Positions 53,956-63,873 are shown, counted from the first letter of the stretch. The stretch: DNA of 64,000 nucleotides from Luteimonas sp. ANT-B3E (GCA_001683895.1 LXQJ01000037.1:4633-68632), one strand, 5' to 3'. Translations and numbers: made by a program. Notes: generated by a model not told the origin, from the letters alone.

Positions 53956-54234
53956 ATGGACATCAGATCCGACAATCCCGAGCACGGCTTCCAGTTCCCT
54001 GGCGAGTTCGACATCACTGCGATGGGACCCGCCGGCGCCGGGCTGGAAAACGAGATTCCGCTGCTGCTGCGCGCCGCCGGGCTGACCATGGTCAGCGAAT
54101 CGGTGGCGACGCGCGAATCCCGCGGCGGTAAATACGTGTCGATCAGGCTGCGCTTCCGCGCAGGCTCGCGCGAGGAGTACGACACCGCCCACGCGGCGCT
54201 GCGCGAGCATCCCGAGGTGAAGTGGACGCTCTAG
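53956..54234 (+). CDS. ybeD: DUF493 family protein (YbeD)
   Basis: Small ACT-like protein of 92 residues. The family marks are [18 protein letters not shown] at the N-terminus and [20 protein letters not shown] with EHPEVKWTL at the end. Function is not settled; it almost always sits between dacA and lipB, suggesting a role in regulation of lipoate synthesis or cell-wall genes. It overlaps lipB by 13 bp, so the two are translationally coupled. The first of a ybeD-lipB-lipA transcript. Confidence 0.94.
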   Translation: MDIRSDNPEHGFQFPGEFDITAMGPAGAGLENEIPLLLRAAGLTMVSESVATRESRGGKYVSIRLRFRAGSREEYDTAHAALREHPEVKWTL

Positions 54235-54929
54235 CGGAGACATCGACCGCGTCAGGCCCGCTGCGATGGTCCGACCTTGGCCGCCAGCCATACGAACCGG
54301 TGTGGCGCGCGATGCAGCGTCTGACCGATACCCGCGACGACGTCACTCCCGACGCGCTGTGGCTGGTGGAGCACGACCCGGTGTTCACGCTGGGACAGGC
54401 GGGCCGGCGCGCACACGTGCTCGACGTCGGCGACGTCCCGCTGCTGCACGTCGACCGCGGTGGCCAGGTGACGTATCACGGCCCCGGCCAGCTGGTGGCA
54501 TATCCGCTGCTCGACCTGCGGCGCCTGCGTATCGGCGTGCGCGACTACGTGCACCGCATCGAGCAGGCCGTGATCGAGACCCTGGCTCACTGGAACATCG
54601 CCGCCGCGCGCCGCGCCGGCGCGCCGGGTGTCTACGTGGACGACGCCAAGGTCGCCGCGCTCGGCATCCGCGTGCGTCGCGGCTGCGCGTTCCACGGGGT
54701 GGCGCTGAATGTCGACATGGATCTGGCGCCGTTCGGACGCATCGATCCGTGCGGCTACGCGGGGCTGCGGGTGGCGTCGATGCTAGACTTCGGCGGCCCG
54801 CCCGGCCTCGCCGCGGTGAAGCCGGTGCTGCTGGAAGCGCTGGCCGCGCAGTTCGCTTTGACGCTGCTGCCGGTGCCGCCACCGCGCCTGGCGCCGCCCG
54901 CCGACGCTTCCACCTCCCACGCCGCCTGA
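54222..54929 (+). CDS. lipB: Lipoyl(octanoyl) transferase LipB
   Basis: Octanoyl transferase of 235 residues that moves octanoate from acyl carrier protein to lipoate-dependent enzymes. It has a GTG start overlapping ybeD. Catalytic residues are Lys143 in [10 protein letters not shown] and Cys177 in DPCGYAGL. Other motifs are [11 protein letters not shown] and [20 protein letters not shown], all intact. The C-terminus is a short Pro/Ala tail. lipA follows 10 bp downstream, giving the complete endogenous lipoylation pathway. Confidence 0.96.
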   Translation: MDALAETSTASGPLRWSDLGRQPYEPVWRAMQRLTDTRDDVTPDALWLVEHDPVFTLGQAGRRAHVLDVGDVPLLHVDRGGQVTYHGPGQLVAYPLLDLRRLRIGVRDYVHRIEQAVIETLAHWNIAAARRAGAPGVYVDDAKVAALGIRVRRGCAFHGVALNVDMDLAPFGRIDPCGYAGLRVASMLDFGGPPGLAAVKPVLLEALAAQFALTLLPVPPPRLAPPADASTSHAA

Positions 54930-54939
54930 GGCAAGCCCG

Positions 54940-56010
54940 ATGCCGCCTGACACCGTCCGTCGACCGATCCCGCTGCAGGTCGTGGCGCTGCAGGATGCCG
55001 CCGCAGCGCCCGTGGACGCTGCGGGCGTTTTGCGTCCGGCCGCCGCGTCGCTGGAGCCGGGTGTGCGCCAGGTCGCTGCGGACAAGATCGCGCGCTCGCC
55101 GGTGCAGTTCGCCGACGCACCGGTGCTGCGCAAGCCGTCGTGGATCCGCGTGCGCATCCCGTCCAACGGCGCGGTCGCCGCGCTCAAGGCCAAGCTGCGT
55201 GAGAACCGGCTGGTCACGGTGTGCGAGGAGGCCAGCTGCCCGAACATCCACGAGTGCTTCGGCCACGGCACGGCGACCTTCATGATCCTGGGCGAGGTCT
55301 GCACCCGCCGCTGCAGCTTCTGCGACGTTGCCCATGGCCGGCCCAAGCCGCCCGATGCATCCGAGCCGGCCAACCTGGCGCGCACCATCGCCGACATGGG
55401 CCTGAACTACGTCGTGGTCACCTCGGTCGACCGCGACGACCTGCGCGACGGCGGTGCCCAGCATTTCGTCGACTGCATCGCCGCGGTGCGCGCGTCGTCG
55501 CCGCGCACCCGGATCGAGATCCTGACCCCGGACTTCCGCGGCAAGGGTCGCATGGAGCGCGCGCTGGAGATCCTCGCGACCAGCCCGCCGGACGTGTTCA
55601 ACCACAACGTCGAGACCGTGCCCGACCTGTACCGCAACGTGCGCCCGGGCGCCGACTACCAGTGGTCGCTGACCCTGCTGCAGAAGTTCGGCCAGCAGCA
55701 CCCGGGGGTGCCGACCAAGTCCGGGATCATGCTCGGGCTGGGCGAGGACATGGACCAGGTGCAGGGCACGCTGCGCGACCTGCGCGCACACGGCGTACAG
55801 ATGGTCACCATCGGCCAGTACCTGCAGCCCAGCGCGCACCACCACCCGGTGCTGCGCTACTGGACGCCCGCGGAGTTCAAGGAGCTCGAGGCATATGGGC
55901 TCGAACTCGGCTTCACCCACGTCGCCTCCGGCCCGCTGGTGCGCTCGTCGTACCACGCCGACCAGCAGGCCGCCGACGCCAGCGCGCGGCAGGCGCGGTT
56001 GACCGCCTGA
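54940..56010 (+). CDS. lipA: Lipoyl synthase LipA
   Basis: Radical SAM enzyme of 356 residues that inserts two sulfurs into protein-bound octanoyl groups. The auxiliary cluster motif [12 protein letters not shown] has Cys95, Cys100 and Cys106. The radical SAM motif CTRRCSFC has Cys121, Cys125 and Cys128. The C-terminal VRSSYHAD supplies the Ser ligand of the auxiliary cluster. The N-terminal 60 residues before [11 protein letters not shown] are variable and slightly longer than in E. coli. It completes the ybeD-lipB-lipA transcript; 242 bp separate it from prc. Confidence 0.97.
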   Translation: MPPDTVRRPIPLQVVALQDAAAAPVDAAGVLRPAAASLEPGVRQVAADKIARSPVQFADAPVLRKPSWIRVRIPSNGAVAALKAKLRENRLVTVCEEASCPNIHECFGHGTATFMILGEVCTRRCSFCDVAHGRPKPPDASEPANLARTIADMGLNYVVVTSVDRDDLRDGGAQHFVDCIAAVRASSPRTRIEILTPDFRGKGRMERALEILATSPPDVFNHNVETVPDLYRNVRPGADYQWSLTLLQKFGQQHPGVPTKSGIMLGLGEDMDQVQGTLRDLRAHGVQMVTIGQYLQPSAHHHPVLRYWTPAEFKELEAYGLELGFTHVASGPLVRSSYHADQQAADASARQARLTA

Positions 56011-56252
56011 TCCGGGTTCCCGCGTCCTGCGGGCTGGAGACCCCGCGTCGTTGCACGCGCCGCAAGGGATGCACCGTTGCGCCGACGCCATTCACCTGCG
56101 GGCCATGGCCCACGGTTACAGTGGTTCGCGTCGCGGCGAGGCGACTTCGAGCACTGTCGGCGCCCCGCAACGCGAGCCATCATGGGTCGACCGGACGCTG
56201 CCGTCGGCAGCGGCTGCGCACCCTTCCCCGCTTCGCCAAGGCACGAGTACGC

Positions 56253-58454
56253 ATGAAAGCTTCCCAGGTCCTGTCCGTCTCCCTGATTGCGCTGGCGCTG
56301 GCTGCACCGCTTGGCCTGATGGCCCGGGCGGACGGTGCGCCGACGACGTCGAACGCGATCCCGAACGTCGCCACCACCGACCACGTGACGACCTCGAAGC
56401 TGGTCTACGGGCTGCTGTCCGACAGCCGCTACGCCTACCGCCCGCGCGCGCTGGACGCCGCGATGTCGGCCGACATCTTCAAGCGCTACCTCGAGTCGCT
56501 GGATGGCGGCAAGCTGTTCCTGACCGCGGGCGACGTGGCGCGCTTCGCGCCATACGAGACGCGGCTCGGCGATGCGATCAGGACCGGCGACATGGCGCCG
56601 GCGTTCGAGATGTTCTCGCTGTACAAGCAGCGCGTAGACCAGCGCGTGGGCTTCGCGCGCGGATTGCTCAAGCAGGACATCTTCGCCTTCGACGGCAACG
56701 ACCGCTGGGAGTACGACCGCGAGGACGCGCCGTGGGCCGCCGACGCCGGCGAACTCGACAACCTGTGGCGGCAGTCGGTGCGCAACGACTGGCTGCGCCT
56801 GCAGCTGGCCGGCAAGACCCCGGACGAGATCCGCAAGACGCTCGACCGCCGCTACGCCAACATTGCCACCAGCATCGGCCAGCTCAACGGCGAGGACGCG
56901 TTCCAGAGCTTCCTCAATGCCTACACCAGCGCCATCGACCCGCACACCGATTACTTCAATCCGCGCACCGCCGGGCTGTTCAATCAGAGCATGTCGCTGT
57001 CGCTGGAGGGCATCGGCGCGCAGCTGACCAAGCAGGACGACGTGGTGGTGATCCGCGAGGTCATCGCCGGCGGTCCGGCGGCGATGAGCAACCGCTTCAA
57101 GTCCGGCGACCGCATCGTCGCGGTCGGGCAGGGCGGCTCCGGCGAGATGGAGGACGTGGTCGGCTGGCGGATCGACGATGTGGTCGAGAAGATCAAGGGC
57201 AAGGCCGGCAGCCAGGTGCGGCTGGACGTGGTGCCCGGCGAGGCTGTGCTCGACAGCAAGCCGGTGCGCATCACGCTGACGCGCGCGCGCGTGCGGTTGG
57301 AGGAGCAGGCTGCGAAGTCCGAGATCATGGAGCTGCCTGCGGTGGGCGACGGGGCGATCAAGCGCATTGGCATCATCAAGTTGCCGGCGTTCTACCAGGA
57401 TTTCGAGGCGCGGCGGACGCGCAACGGCGACTACGCGTCGGCAACCCGCGACGTATCGCGCCTGCTGACGTCGTTCCGCGCCGAGAAGCTCGACGGTGTG
57501 GTGCTTGACCTGCGAAACAACGGCGGCGGCTCGCTCAACGAGGCGGTGGAGCTCACCGGGCTGTTCATCGATACCGGCCCGGTGGTGCAGGTACGCGAGT
57601 CGGGCGGCCGCGTGGCAGTCGAAAGCGACCGCACGCCCGGTGTGTCGTGGGAGGGCCCGCTGGCAGTGTTGATCAACCGTGGCTCCGCATCGGCGTCGGA
57701 GATCGTCGCCGGGGCGATCCAGGACTACGGCCGCGGTCTCGTCATCGGCGAGACCACGTTCGGCAAGGGCACGGTGCAGAACCTGGTCGACCTCGACCGC
57801 TGGCCTGCCAACGAGGGCAAGCGCTTCGGCCAGGTCAAGCTGACGATCGCGCAGTTCTTCCTGCCCGGCGGCAGCAGCACGCAGAACCGCGGCGTGGTGC
57901 CCGACATCCGTTTCCCGGTGACTGTCGATGCGACCGCGTTCGGCGAGAGCACCTATGACAACGCGCTGCCGTGGACCCGGATCGCGGCCGTCCCGCACAC
58001 GCAGTACGGCAACTTCGCCACGCTGCTGCCGCAGCTCGACGCGCTGCATGACGGGCGTGTGGCCAGCGATCGCGAGTTCCAGTGGTGGTCGCAGGACGTG
58101 GCCGAGTTCCGCGCCGAGCAGGAGAAGAAGTACGTGTCGCTCAACGAGGCCGAGCGCCGGGCCGATCGCGATCGGCAGGCCACGAAGCGCCAGCAGCGGC
58201 AGGAAGAGCGCAGCCGGCTCGGTCTTGCGCTGGATCCGCTGGCGGAACAGTCCAGTGACGACGGCCTGCAGGCCAGCGAGCGCAACGTCGCCCTGGACGC
58301 CGCGCGCGAGAAGGCCGCAGAGGCGCGTCCGGACCCGCTGCTGCGCGAGTCTGCCGCGATCCTGGCCGACGCGGTGCGCCTGCTCAACGGCGACCGCCAG
58401 ATGGCGGCACAGGTGCTTCCCGGGTCGACCTCGCCCGGGCAGTGGGCGCGCTGA
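56253..58454 (+). CDS. prc: Tail-specific (C-terminal processing) protease Prc
   Basis: Periplasmic serine protease of 733 residues with a signal peptide ending LMARADG. An N-terminal Prc domain (about 40-230) is followed by a PDZ domain near 240-330 (SLSLEGIGAQL, AMSNRFKSGDRIVAVG) that recruits hydrophobic C-termini. The S41 catalytic domain has the GSASASE motif at residues 477-483 and Lys505 in TFGKGTVQ as the Ser-Lys dyad. LDLRNNGGGSLNEAVELTGL is also typical. The C-terminal DUF3340-like region is Arg/Gln/Glu-rich. It degrades tagged or misfolded envelope proteins and processes murein hydrolases and PBP3 in E. coli. A terminator follows. Confidence 0.95.
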   Translation: MKASQVLSVSLIALALAAPLGLMARADGAPTTSNAIPNVATTDHVTTSKLVYGLLSDSRYAYRPRALDAAMSADIFKRYLESLDGGKLFLTAGDVARFAPYETRLGDAIRTGDMAPAFEMFSLYKQRVDQRVGFARGLLKQDIFAFDGNDRWEYDREDAPWAADAGELDNLWRQSVRNDWLRLQLAGKTPDEIRKTLDRRYANIATSIGQLNGEDAFQSFLNAYTSAIDPHTDYFNPRTAGLFNQSMSLSLEGIGAQLTKQDDVVVIREVIAGGPAAMSNRFKSGDRIVAVGQGGSGEMEDVVGWRIDDVVEKIKGKAGSQVRLDVVPGEAVLDSKPVRITLTRARVRLEEQAAKSEIMELPAVGDGAIKRIGIIKLPAFYQDFEARRTRNGDYASATRDVSRLLTSFRAEKLDGVVLDLRNNGGGSLNEAVELTGLFIDTGPVVQVRESGGRVAVESDRTPGVSWEGPLAVLINRGSASASEIVAGAIQDYGRGLVIGETTFGKGTVQNLVDLDRWPANEGKRFGQVKLTIAQFFLPGGSSTQNRGVVPDIRFPVTVDATAFGESTYDNALPWTRIAAVPHTQYGNFATLLPQLDALHDGRVASDREFQWWSQDVAEFRAEQEKKYVSLNEAERRADRDRQATKRQQRQEERSRLGLALDPLAEQSSDDGLQASERNVALDAAREKAAEARPDPLLRESAAILADAVRLLNGDRQMAAQVLPGSTSPGQWAR

Positions 58455-58480
58455 CCCGCGCGCAGGCCACGTGAGTCATC

Positions 58481-58512
58481 GTGCGGCCCGGTCGGTGACG
58501 ACCGGGCCGCAC
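58481..58512 (+). terminator. Rho-independent terminator after prc
   Basis: Perfect 14-bp stem (GTGCGGCCCGGTCG and its complement) with a GTGA tetraloop, followed by TGTTTC. It lies 26 bp after the prc stop. Confidence 0.85.
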
Positions 58513-58705
58513 TGTTTCGGCGCCCGGGAGGCGCCGACCGCCAGCCGGTGCCCCCACCACGGCTTGCGATCACGACGACCAGTCCCGACGTCTTGACCCA
58601 AGGCGATGCGGCGGCACATTTCCGACGGTCCCGGCGCGCGTAACATGCGCGCTGCCCGGAGCGCGCGCGCCGGCCCCGCACACCGCTGCACCGACTGGCC
58701 TCCCG

Positions 58706-59713
58706 ATGGGTACCGCATCGCGTTCCGACCTGACCGCCGACGCCGCCACCGAGGCCCGCACCGCGTTGCCGCTGCCGGCGACCACCGCGGCGATCGCGGT
58801 GGCGCTGTCGATCGTCTACGTCATCTGGGGCTCGACCTATCTCGGCATCCGCCTGGCGCTCGAAGGCGGCTTCCCGCCGCTGCTGATGGGCGGGCTGCGC
58901 TTTCTGGCCGCGGGCAGTCTGCTGTACGCGATGCTGCGGCTGCGCCGCGTGGTGGCGCCGACGCCCCGGCAGTGGCGCGACCTCGCCTTCATGGGCCTGC
59001 TGCTGCTCGGCCTTGGCAACGGCATGGTGTGCATCGCCCAGCAGTCGGTGTCGTCGGGGCTGGCCGCGGTGGCGGTGGCGTCGGCGCCGCTGTGGATGGG
59101 CCTGTTCGGCATGTTCCGCGGCGTGGTGCCGCGGCGGCTGGAGTGGTTCGGGCTCGGCATCGGTTTCGTCGGCGTGCTGTGGCTCAACGCCGGCAGCTCG
59201 CTGACCGCGACCCCGGTCGGCCTGGTCGCGCTGCTGGTGGCACCGATCGCCTGGTCGTTCGGCTCGGTGTGGAGCCGCGGCCACGACCTGCCGTCGCCGT
59301 TCATGGCGGCCGCCGCGCAGATGCTGTGCGGTGGCGCGCTGATGCTGGGCGCAGGGCTGGCGCTGGGCGAGCGCTTTGACGGCTGGCCCACGACCAGGGG
59401 CCTGGCGGCCGTCGGTTACCTCACCGCATTCGGCTCGGTGGTCGCGTTCTCGGCCTATGTCTGGCTGCTGCAGAACGTGCGCACCACGCTCGCCGGCAGC
59501 AATGCCTACGTCAATCCGCTGATCGCGGTGGCGCTTGGCGCGTGGCTGGTGGGCGAGCGCTTCACGGGTCACGACATCGGCGCGATGGCGGTGATCCTGC
59601 TTGGCGTGGTCGCGATCACGCTTGCGCGAGCGCGGGTGCCGGCGATGGTCGACGCACGCCCGGTGACGGCGACGGCGACGGCGCCGGCGCCGGGGCCGGC
59701 GGAGCGGCCATGA
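58706..59713 (+). CDS. EamA family drug/metabolite exporter (YedA-like)
   Basis: Inner-membrane protein of 335 residues with ten hydrophobic segments arranged as two EamA repeats. SIVYVIWGSTYLGIRLALEG opens the first repeat and VAPIAWSFGSVWSRG the second; the wording matches the YedA/PecM type. The tail after residue 310 is Ala/Pro/Thr-rich. It probably exports amino acids or metabolites; the substrate is not known. It overlaps rarD by 4 bp, giving a pair of EamA-type proteins in one operon. ATG 58706 follows a 251-bp gap after prc containing that gene's terminator. Confidence 0.88.
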   Translation: MGTASRSDLTADAATEARTALPLPATTAAIAVALSIVYVIWGSTYLGIRLALEGGFPPLLMGGLRFLAAGSLLYAMLRLRRVVAPTPRQWRDLAFMGLLLLGLGNGMVCIAQQSVSSGLAAVAVASAPLWMGLFGMFRGVVPRRLEWFGLGIGFVGVLWLNAGSSLTATPVGLVALLVAPIAWSFGSVWSRGHDLPSPFMAAAAQMLCGGALMLGAGLALGERFDGWPTTRGLAAVGYLTAFGSVVAFSAYVWLLQNVRTTLAGSNAYVNPLIAVALGAWLVGERFTGHDIGAMAVILLGVVAITLARARVPAMVDARPVTATATAPAPGPAERP

Positions 59714-60618
59714 GCCTGTCGGCGGAGGGCCGCGGGCTGTGGATCGCGATGGCGGCCTTCGTCATCTGGGGGTTGATGCCGCTCTACTGGCACCTGCTGA
59801 AGGCGGTGCCGTCGTTCCAGATCGTGCTCCACCGCGCGGTGTGGTGCGCGGTGCTGGTCGCGGCGTACCTCACGCTGACCAGGGGCCGCGGCTGGCTGGG
59901 CGCTGTGCTGCGGCAGCCGAGGCTGGCGGGGATGCTGGCGGTGTCGGGGGTGCTGATCGCATTCAACTGGAGCCTGTACGTGTGGGCGGTCAACGCCGGG
60001 CACGTGGTCGAGAGCAGCCTCGGGTACTTCATCAACCCGCTGCTCAACGTCGTCATCGGCGTGGTGTTCCTGCGCGAGAGGCTGCTGCCGGCGCAGTGGG
60101 TGGCGGTGGCGCTGGCCGCGGCCGGCGTGCTTTGGCTGACCTTCAACTACGGCAGCTTTCCGTGGATCGCGCTGTCGCTGGCGGCCTCGTTCGCGCTGTA
60201 CGGGCTGATCCGCAAGCTCGCGGCGGTCGACGCGGTGACCGGCCTCGGGGTCGAAAACCTCTACATCTTCCTGCCGGCCCTGGTGGCGCTGCTGTGGATC
60301 GAGGCGAGTGGCGACGGCGGCTTCGCATCGCTGCGCTGGGGCGGAATGACCGACGCGCTGCTGGTGCTGGGCGGGGCGCTGACCGCGCTGCCGCTGATCG
60401 GCTTCGCGTACGCGGTGCGGCGGGTCTCGCTGTCGGTGGTTGGCGTCATGCAGTACCTGGCGCCGACCCTGCAGCTGCTGTGCGGCGTGCTGGTGTTTGG
60501 CGAGCCGTTCGGCGCCGACCGCGCGATCGGGTTCGGCTTCATCTGGGTTGGGCTGGCGGTGTTTGCGGTCGACGGCGTGCTGCGCGCGCGGCGGCGCGTG
60601 GTCGCGCAGCAGGCGTGA
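59710..60618 (+). CDS. rarD: EamA family transporter RarD
   Basis: Ten-helix EamA membrane protein of 302 residues. The RarD signature AAFVIWGLMPLYWHLLKAVP starts the protein, followed by LHRAVWCAVL. FNWSLYVWAVNAGHVVESSL and GYFINPLLNVVIGVVFLRER are almost invariant in the family. RarD was first linked to chloramphenicol sensitivity, but its transported compound is not established. Start ATG overlaps the upstream EamA stop. The xdhC-type gene follows 32 bp later on the same strand. Confidence 0.93.
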   Translation: MSLSAEGRGLWIAMAAFVIWGLMPLYWHLLKAVPSFQIVLHRAVWCAVLVAAYLTLTRGRGWLGAVLRQPRLAGMLAVSGVLIAFNWSLYVWAVNAGHVVESSLGYFINPLLNVVIGVVFLRERLLPAQWVAVALAAAGVLWLTFNYGSFPWIALSLAASFALYGLIRKLAAVDAVTGLGVENLYIFLPALVALLWIEASGDGGFASLRWGGMTDALLVLGGALTALPLIGFAYAVRRVSLSVVGVMQYLAPTLQLLCGVLVFGEPFGADRAIGFGFIWVGLAVFAVDGVLRARRRVVAQQA

Positions 60619-60650
60619 CCTTCCGGCACCGTGCCCGGCGCGAGCCGCGC

Positions 60651-61853
60651 ATGGGCGTGTGGCCAGGTCGGGGGCGGTCATGCATCGCCGCGGCGTCCAC
60701 CGTTGCTCTGGCACAGTGGGTCGCCTCCGACCGCGCCGAGCCGCTCTTGCAGACCCACGCCCATCGCGATGTCGTCGCCGCCGCGCTGACGGCTGCGCAC
60801 CACCGCGATGCCACCCTTGCGGTCGTGGTCGACGCCGCCGGCTCCACCTACGTCCGCGCCGGTGCCTGCGCGCTGTTTGCCGGCGGTCTGCAGGTCGGAT
60901 GGCTGAGCGGCGGCTGTGTCGAACCCGGGATCGCCCGTCGCGCCGCACAGTGCGCGGAACGCGGTGGCATCGGCTGGATGGACATCGACACCCGGGACGA
61001 TGACGACCTTCTGTCTGGCGCGGCGCTGGGCTGTCGCGGGCGGCTGCACCTCGCACTGCTGCCCCTGCGCGCGCTGGACGGTGTCGACGAAGCGCTGACG
61101 GCATGGCTGGAGGGCGACGGCGCGCTGGCGATCTCGGTCGAGGTCGACGGCACCGTGGTGATGGCAACGCCGCAGCGATCCTGGCGCTGGACGCTGCCGA
61201 CGGCCGTGGAGGCCGGCGCACGCGCCGCTGGTGACCCGCGAGATCAGGGAGTACGCGTCGGCCACGGCCGCGGCGGCGGGCCGGCGCGCAGCGCGGTCGC
61301 AGGGGGGGGGCGCATCGGCGCCCCCGGCAGCGGGACGGATGCTGTCATCGACGGGTCGTCCCGTGGCGCCGGGGTGTGGCACGTGACGTGGCCGCCGCCG
61401 CCGCGCATCCTGCTGCTTGGTGCCGGCCCCGAGGCACCGGTGCTGCTGCCGCTGCTACGCGCAACCGGCTGGCGCACGGTGCTGGCCGAGGACCGCGCAC
61501 GCTGGCAGCCGTGCGCGGCGCTGGCCGACGTCCACCTGGGGCTTCCCCCGGCGGCCGCGGTGACCGCGGCGCCACCGGTGCTTGCGGCGCTGGTGATGCA
61601 CCACGCCTTCGAGCGTGACCGCGAGGCGCTGGCGGCACTGGCGCCGACGTCAGTCGCGTTCGTCGGGCTGCTGGGCCCGGTGCGCCGGCGCGAGGACCTT
61701 TTTCGCGTGCTCCCTGCCGGTGTGCGCACGGCGTTGGACGGTCGCCTGCGGTCGCCGGTCGGGCTGCCGCTGGGCGGGCAGGGCGGGGAGGCGATCGCGC
61801 TGTCGATCGCGGCGCAGCTGCAGGCGTGGCGGCACGGCGAGATCAAAGGGTGA
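60651..61853 (+). CDS. XdhC family protein (xanthine dehydrogenase maturation factor-like)
   Basis: Protein of 400 residues with the two XdhC domains. The N-terminal XdhC_CoxI domain (about 30-175) has VVDAAGSTYVRAGACALFAG and the signature WLSGGCVEPGIARRAAQC. The C-terminal Rossmann domain (about 245-400) has RILLLGAGPEAPVLLPLL and PLGGQGGEAIALSIAAQL. XdhC sulfurates and inserts molybdenum cofactor into xanthine dehydrogenase-type enzymes, but none is in this window. Between the domains is an unusual Gly/Ala-rich linker of about 50 residues containing a run of nine G bases (61302-61310). A MocA-like gene follows 100 bp downstream. The ATG is tentative; sequence before residue 15 is not conserved-looking. 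Confidence 0.82.
   Translation: MGVWPGRGRSCIAAASTVALAQWVASDRAEPLLQTHAHRDVVAAALTAAHHRDATLAVVVDAAGSTYVRAGACALFAGGLQVGWLSGGCVEPGIARRAAQCAERGGIGWMDIDTRDDDDLLSGAALGCRGRLHLALLPLRALDGVDEALTAWLEGDGALAISVEVDGTVVMATPQRSWRWTLPTAVEAGARAAGDPRDQGVRVGHGRGGGPARSAVAGGGRIGAPGSGTDAVIDGSSRGAGVWHVTWPPPPRILLLGAGPEAPVLLPLLRATGWRTVLAEDRARWQPCAALADVHLGLPPAAAVTAAPPVLAALVMHHAFERDREALAALAPTSVAFVGLLGPVRRREDLFRVLPAGVRTALDGRLRSPVGLPLGGQGGEAIALSIAAQLQAWRHGEIKG
61302..61310 (+). repeat. Homopolymer of nine G in the XdhC linker
   Basis: Nine consecutive G residues lie in the linker between the two XdhC domains. Both domains are in the same frame as written. A change of one G would remove the C-terminal Rossmann domain, so the tract is a candidate for slippage or for a sequencing length error. 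Confidence 0.85.
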
Positions 61854-61953
61854 TCCACACTGCGACTGGCGTGCAGCGCGCAGCGCGCATCACGTTGCGC
61901 CTGCGCGGCGTTGCGTCATGCCGGCATGCCATCGGGTGCGCGCGGTGTCAGGG

Positions 61954-62658
61954 ATGACCCTGCATGATGCGGTACTGCTGGCCGCGGGCGGCAGCCGCCG
62001 CCTGGGCCGGCCGAAGCAGCTGCTCATGCGTGAGGGCGAGCCGCTGGTGCGCCGCGCCGCGCGGCTGGCGCTGGCGACCGCGCCGCGCCGCCTGCTGGTG
62101 GTCACTGGCGGCGCCGGAGACGCGGTGGCGGCGGCGCTCGATGGCCTCGTTTGGCAGCGTGTGCATCACGCCGGCTGGGCCACGGGGCTGGCGGGATCAC
62201 TGCGCGCAGCGGGCGACGTGCTGGGTGCTGATGCGTCGCCGTCGGTACTCCTGGTCGGCTGCGACCAGCCGGCACTCGCGTCGGCGCACCTGCATGCGCT
62301 GCTTGCCGGCTCGGCTGCTGTGTCGTCTGGCTGCGCGGCGACTCGCCATGCCGAAGCGCGCCTCGCCGCTCGCGTCGGAATACCGGCGGTGGTGCCCGCG
62401 GACTGGCTGCGGGGCGGCAGCCGGCCAATGACGACCGGGCGTGCGCCGATGGCCCAGGCCGGGCCTGGCGGCGCCGCCGCCCGCGACAACGGCAGTCACC
62501 CCGACCGCGGCCTCGGCCAGCGCCTGCGCGCGCTGCCGCCGGCGTCGCTGTGGATGCTCGATGCTCCAGACCTGCGCTGCGACATCGACACGCGCGACGA
62601 CATGCGCGCGGCGATCGCCCGCGGATGGCTGGACGCCGACGCCACTGTGGAGGACTGA
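61954..62658 (+). CDS. MocA/MobA-like molybdenum cofactor nucleotidyltransferase
   Basis: NTP transferase of 234 residues. The N-terminal nucleotide-binding motif LAAGGSRRLGRPKQLL near residue 8 matches MocA, which makes the cytosine dinucleotide form of molybdenum cofactor. Metal and substrate motifs follow (VLLVGCDQPAL near 88, and the C-terminal DIDTRDD). An Ala/Gly-rich insert of about 30 residues sits near 150-180, before the usual final part. It lies after the XdhC-like gene, its normal functional partner. The alternative MobA role (guanine form) is less likely given that pairing. Confidence 0.83.
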   Translation: MTLHDAVLLAAGGSRRLGRPKQLLMREGEPLVRRAARLALATAPRRLLVVTGGAGDAVAAALDGLVWQRVHHAGWATGLAGSLRAAGDVLGADASPSVLLVGCDQPALASAHLHALLAGSAAVSSGCAATRHAEARLAARVGIPAVVPADWLRGGSRPMTTGRAPMAQAGPGGAAARDNGSHPDRGLGQRLRALPPASLWMLDAPDLRCDIDTRDDMRAAIARGWLDADATVED

Positions 62659-62763
62659 TCCCACCGGCAGCGATAACGAAGCCGCGCACGTGCGAACGGC
62701 CGATGCGGGCGACGCGTTCCGCCGCCTGCAGCGCGTGGAGGTCGCCGGACGCCCTGAGGACGC

Positions 62764-63873
62764 TCAGTGCAACGCGATCGATCGCGGATCGATGCCGCCG
62801 GCGCAGCCTTGGCCTTCGCCGGCCATCGCCAGCCAGTGCTCGACCGTCCCGCCGAGCCGGTCGAGCCGCATCGGCAGGCTGAGGTGGTCCTCGCCCGCGA
62901 GTTCGAGGTATCGCGCCTGTGGCGCCGCCGCGGCCAGTGCGCGGCCGTGCGCGACCGGGATATGGGCGTCGTCGCTGCCGTGCGCCAGCAGCACGCAGGC
63001 CTGCGTGCTCACGATGCGCGCGACGTCGCCGACGTCGATGTGGTCCAGGTCCAGTGCCAGGCGGCCGTTGGCGCTGCGGATCACCATGTCGAGATCCTGG
63101 CCGGCATAGCGCCACCGCCCCAGCCGTGCGGCCGCCTGCGCGGTGAAGCCTTCGGGCTGGAGCGCGAGCACGTGCGGCACCATGTCGCGGATCGCCCCGC
63201 CGGCATTGTCGAACGACTCGAGCGCGACCACGCCGGCGACCTGGTCGCCAAGCGCCTGCGCCGTGAACACCGCGGTGGCGGCACCATAGGACACGCCGAA
63301 CAGGTGCAGCGGCCCGGCGATCTCGCCGCGCGCGCGCAGCGCGTTGACCACATCGGCGACGTCGATCGCCTCGCGGGTACCGTAGCCGGTCGGGCCGTCG
63401 CCGGAGCGGCCGTGGTTGCGCAGGTCGATGGTGATCGTGCGATAGCCGGCCTGTGCCAGCCGCAGTGACCACGGCAGCAGCGAGTCGCCGTCCATCATCC
63501 AGCCGTGCAGCAGCACCACGGTGCCGCGCAGCGTGGCGACCGGCGCCGTCGGCGGTTCGAACGCCAGCGCGTAGTCGAGCCGCGCATGGCCATCGTCGCC
63601 GCGGCGCAGGCCGCGGTAGGCGTAGCGCATGCGGTAGTCGCCGGGATCCACCGCGCGCCAGAACAGCGGGATCCCCGCCGAGCCCGTCACCAGCCCGCTG
63701 CGGTGGGGCAGGGTGGCCAGTGCGGCGGCGATGTTCTCGTCGTCCATCAGCGGCGACACGCCGCCGGGCGCGACCAGCCGCTCGCTCAGCGCATCGCCGC
63801 TGGTGGCCCAGCCCAGCCCGGCGGCGCCGAGGCAGCAGGTGAGGACCAGCAGGAGCAATCGGATGTGCGGCAT
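62764..63873 (-). CDS. Exported alpha/beta hydrolase
   Basis: Serine hydrolase of 369 residues with an N-terminal hydrophobic segment (PHIRLLLLVLTCCLGAAGLG) that acts as signal peptide or anchor. The oxyanion motif GTVVLLHGWMMDGDS is followed by IDLRNHGRSGDGPTGYGTRE. The nucleophile is the Ser of FGVSYGAA. The later Asp is in LAHGSDDAHIP, and the His in GEDHLSLPM. Substrate unknown. ATG at 63873 is preferred over an upstream in-frame Met because the hydrophobic core follows directly. It converges with the MocA-like gene, with 105 bp between stops and no clear hairpin. Confidence 0.85.
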   Translation of the reverse strand: MPHIRLLLLVLTCCLGAAGLGWATSGDALSERLVAPGGVSPLMDDENIAAALATLPHRSGLVTGSAGIPLFWRAVDPGDYRMRYAYRGLRRGDDGHARLDYALAFEPPTAPVATLRGTVVLLHGWMMDGDSLLPWSLRLAQAGYRTITIDLRNHGRSGDGPTGYGTREAIDVADVVNALRARGEIAGPLHLFGVSYGAATAVFTAQALGDQVAGVVALESFDNAGGAIRDMVPHVLALQPEGFTAQAAARLGRWRYAGQDLDMVIRSANGRLALDLDHIDVGDVARIVSTQACVLLAHGSDDAHIPVAHGRALAAAAPQARYLELAGEDHLSLPMRLDRLGGTVEHWLAMAGEGQGCAGGIDPRSIALH

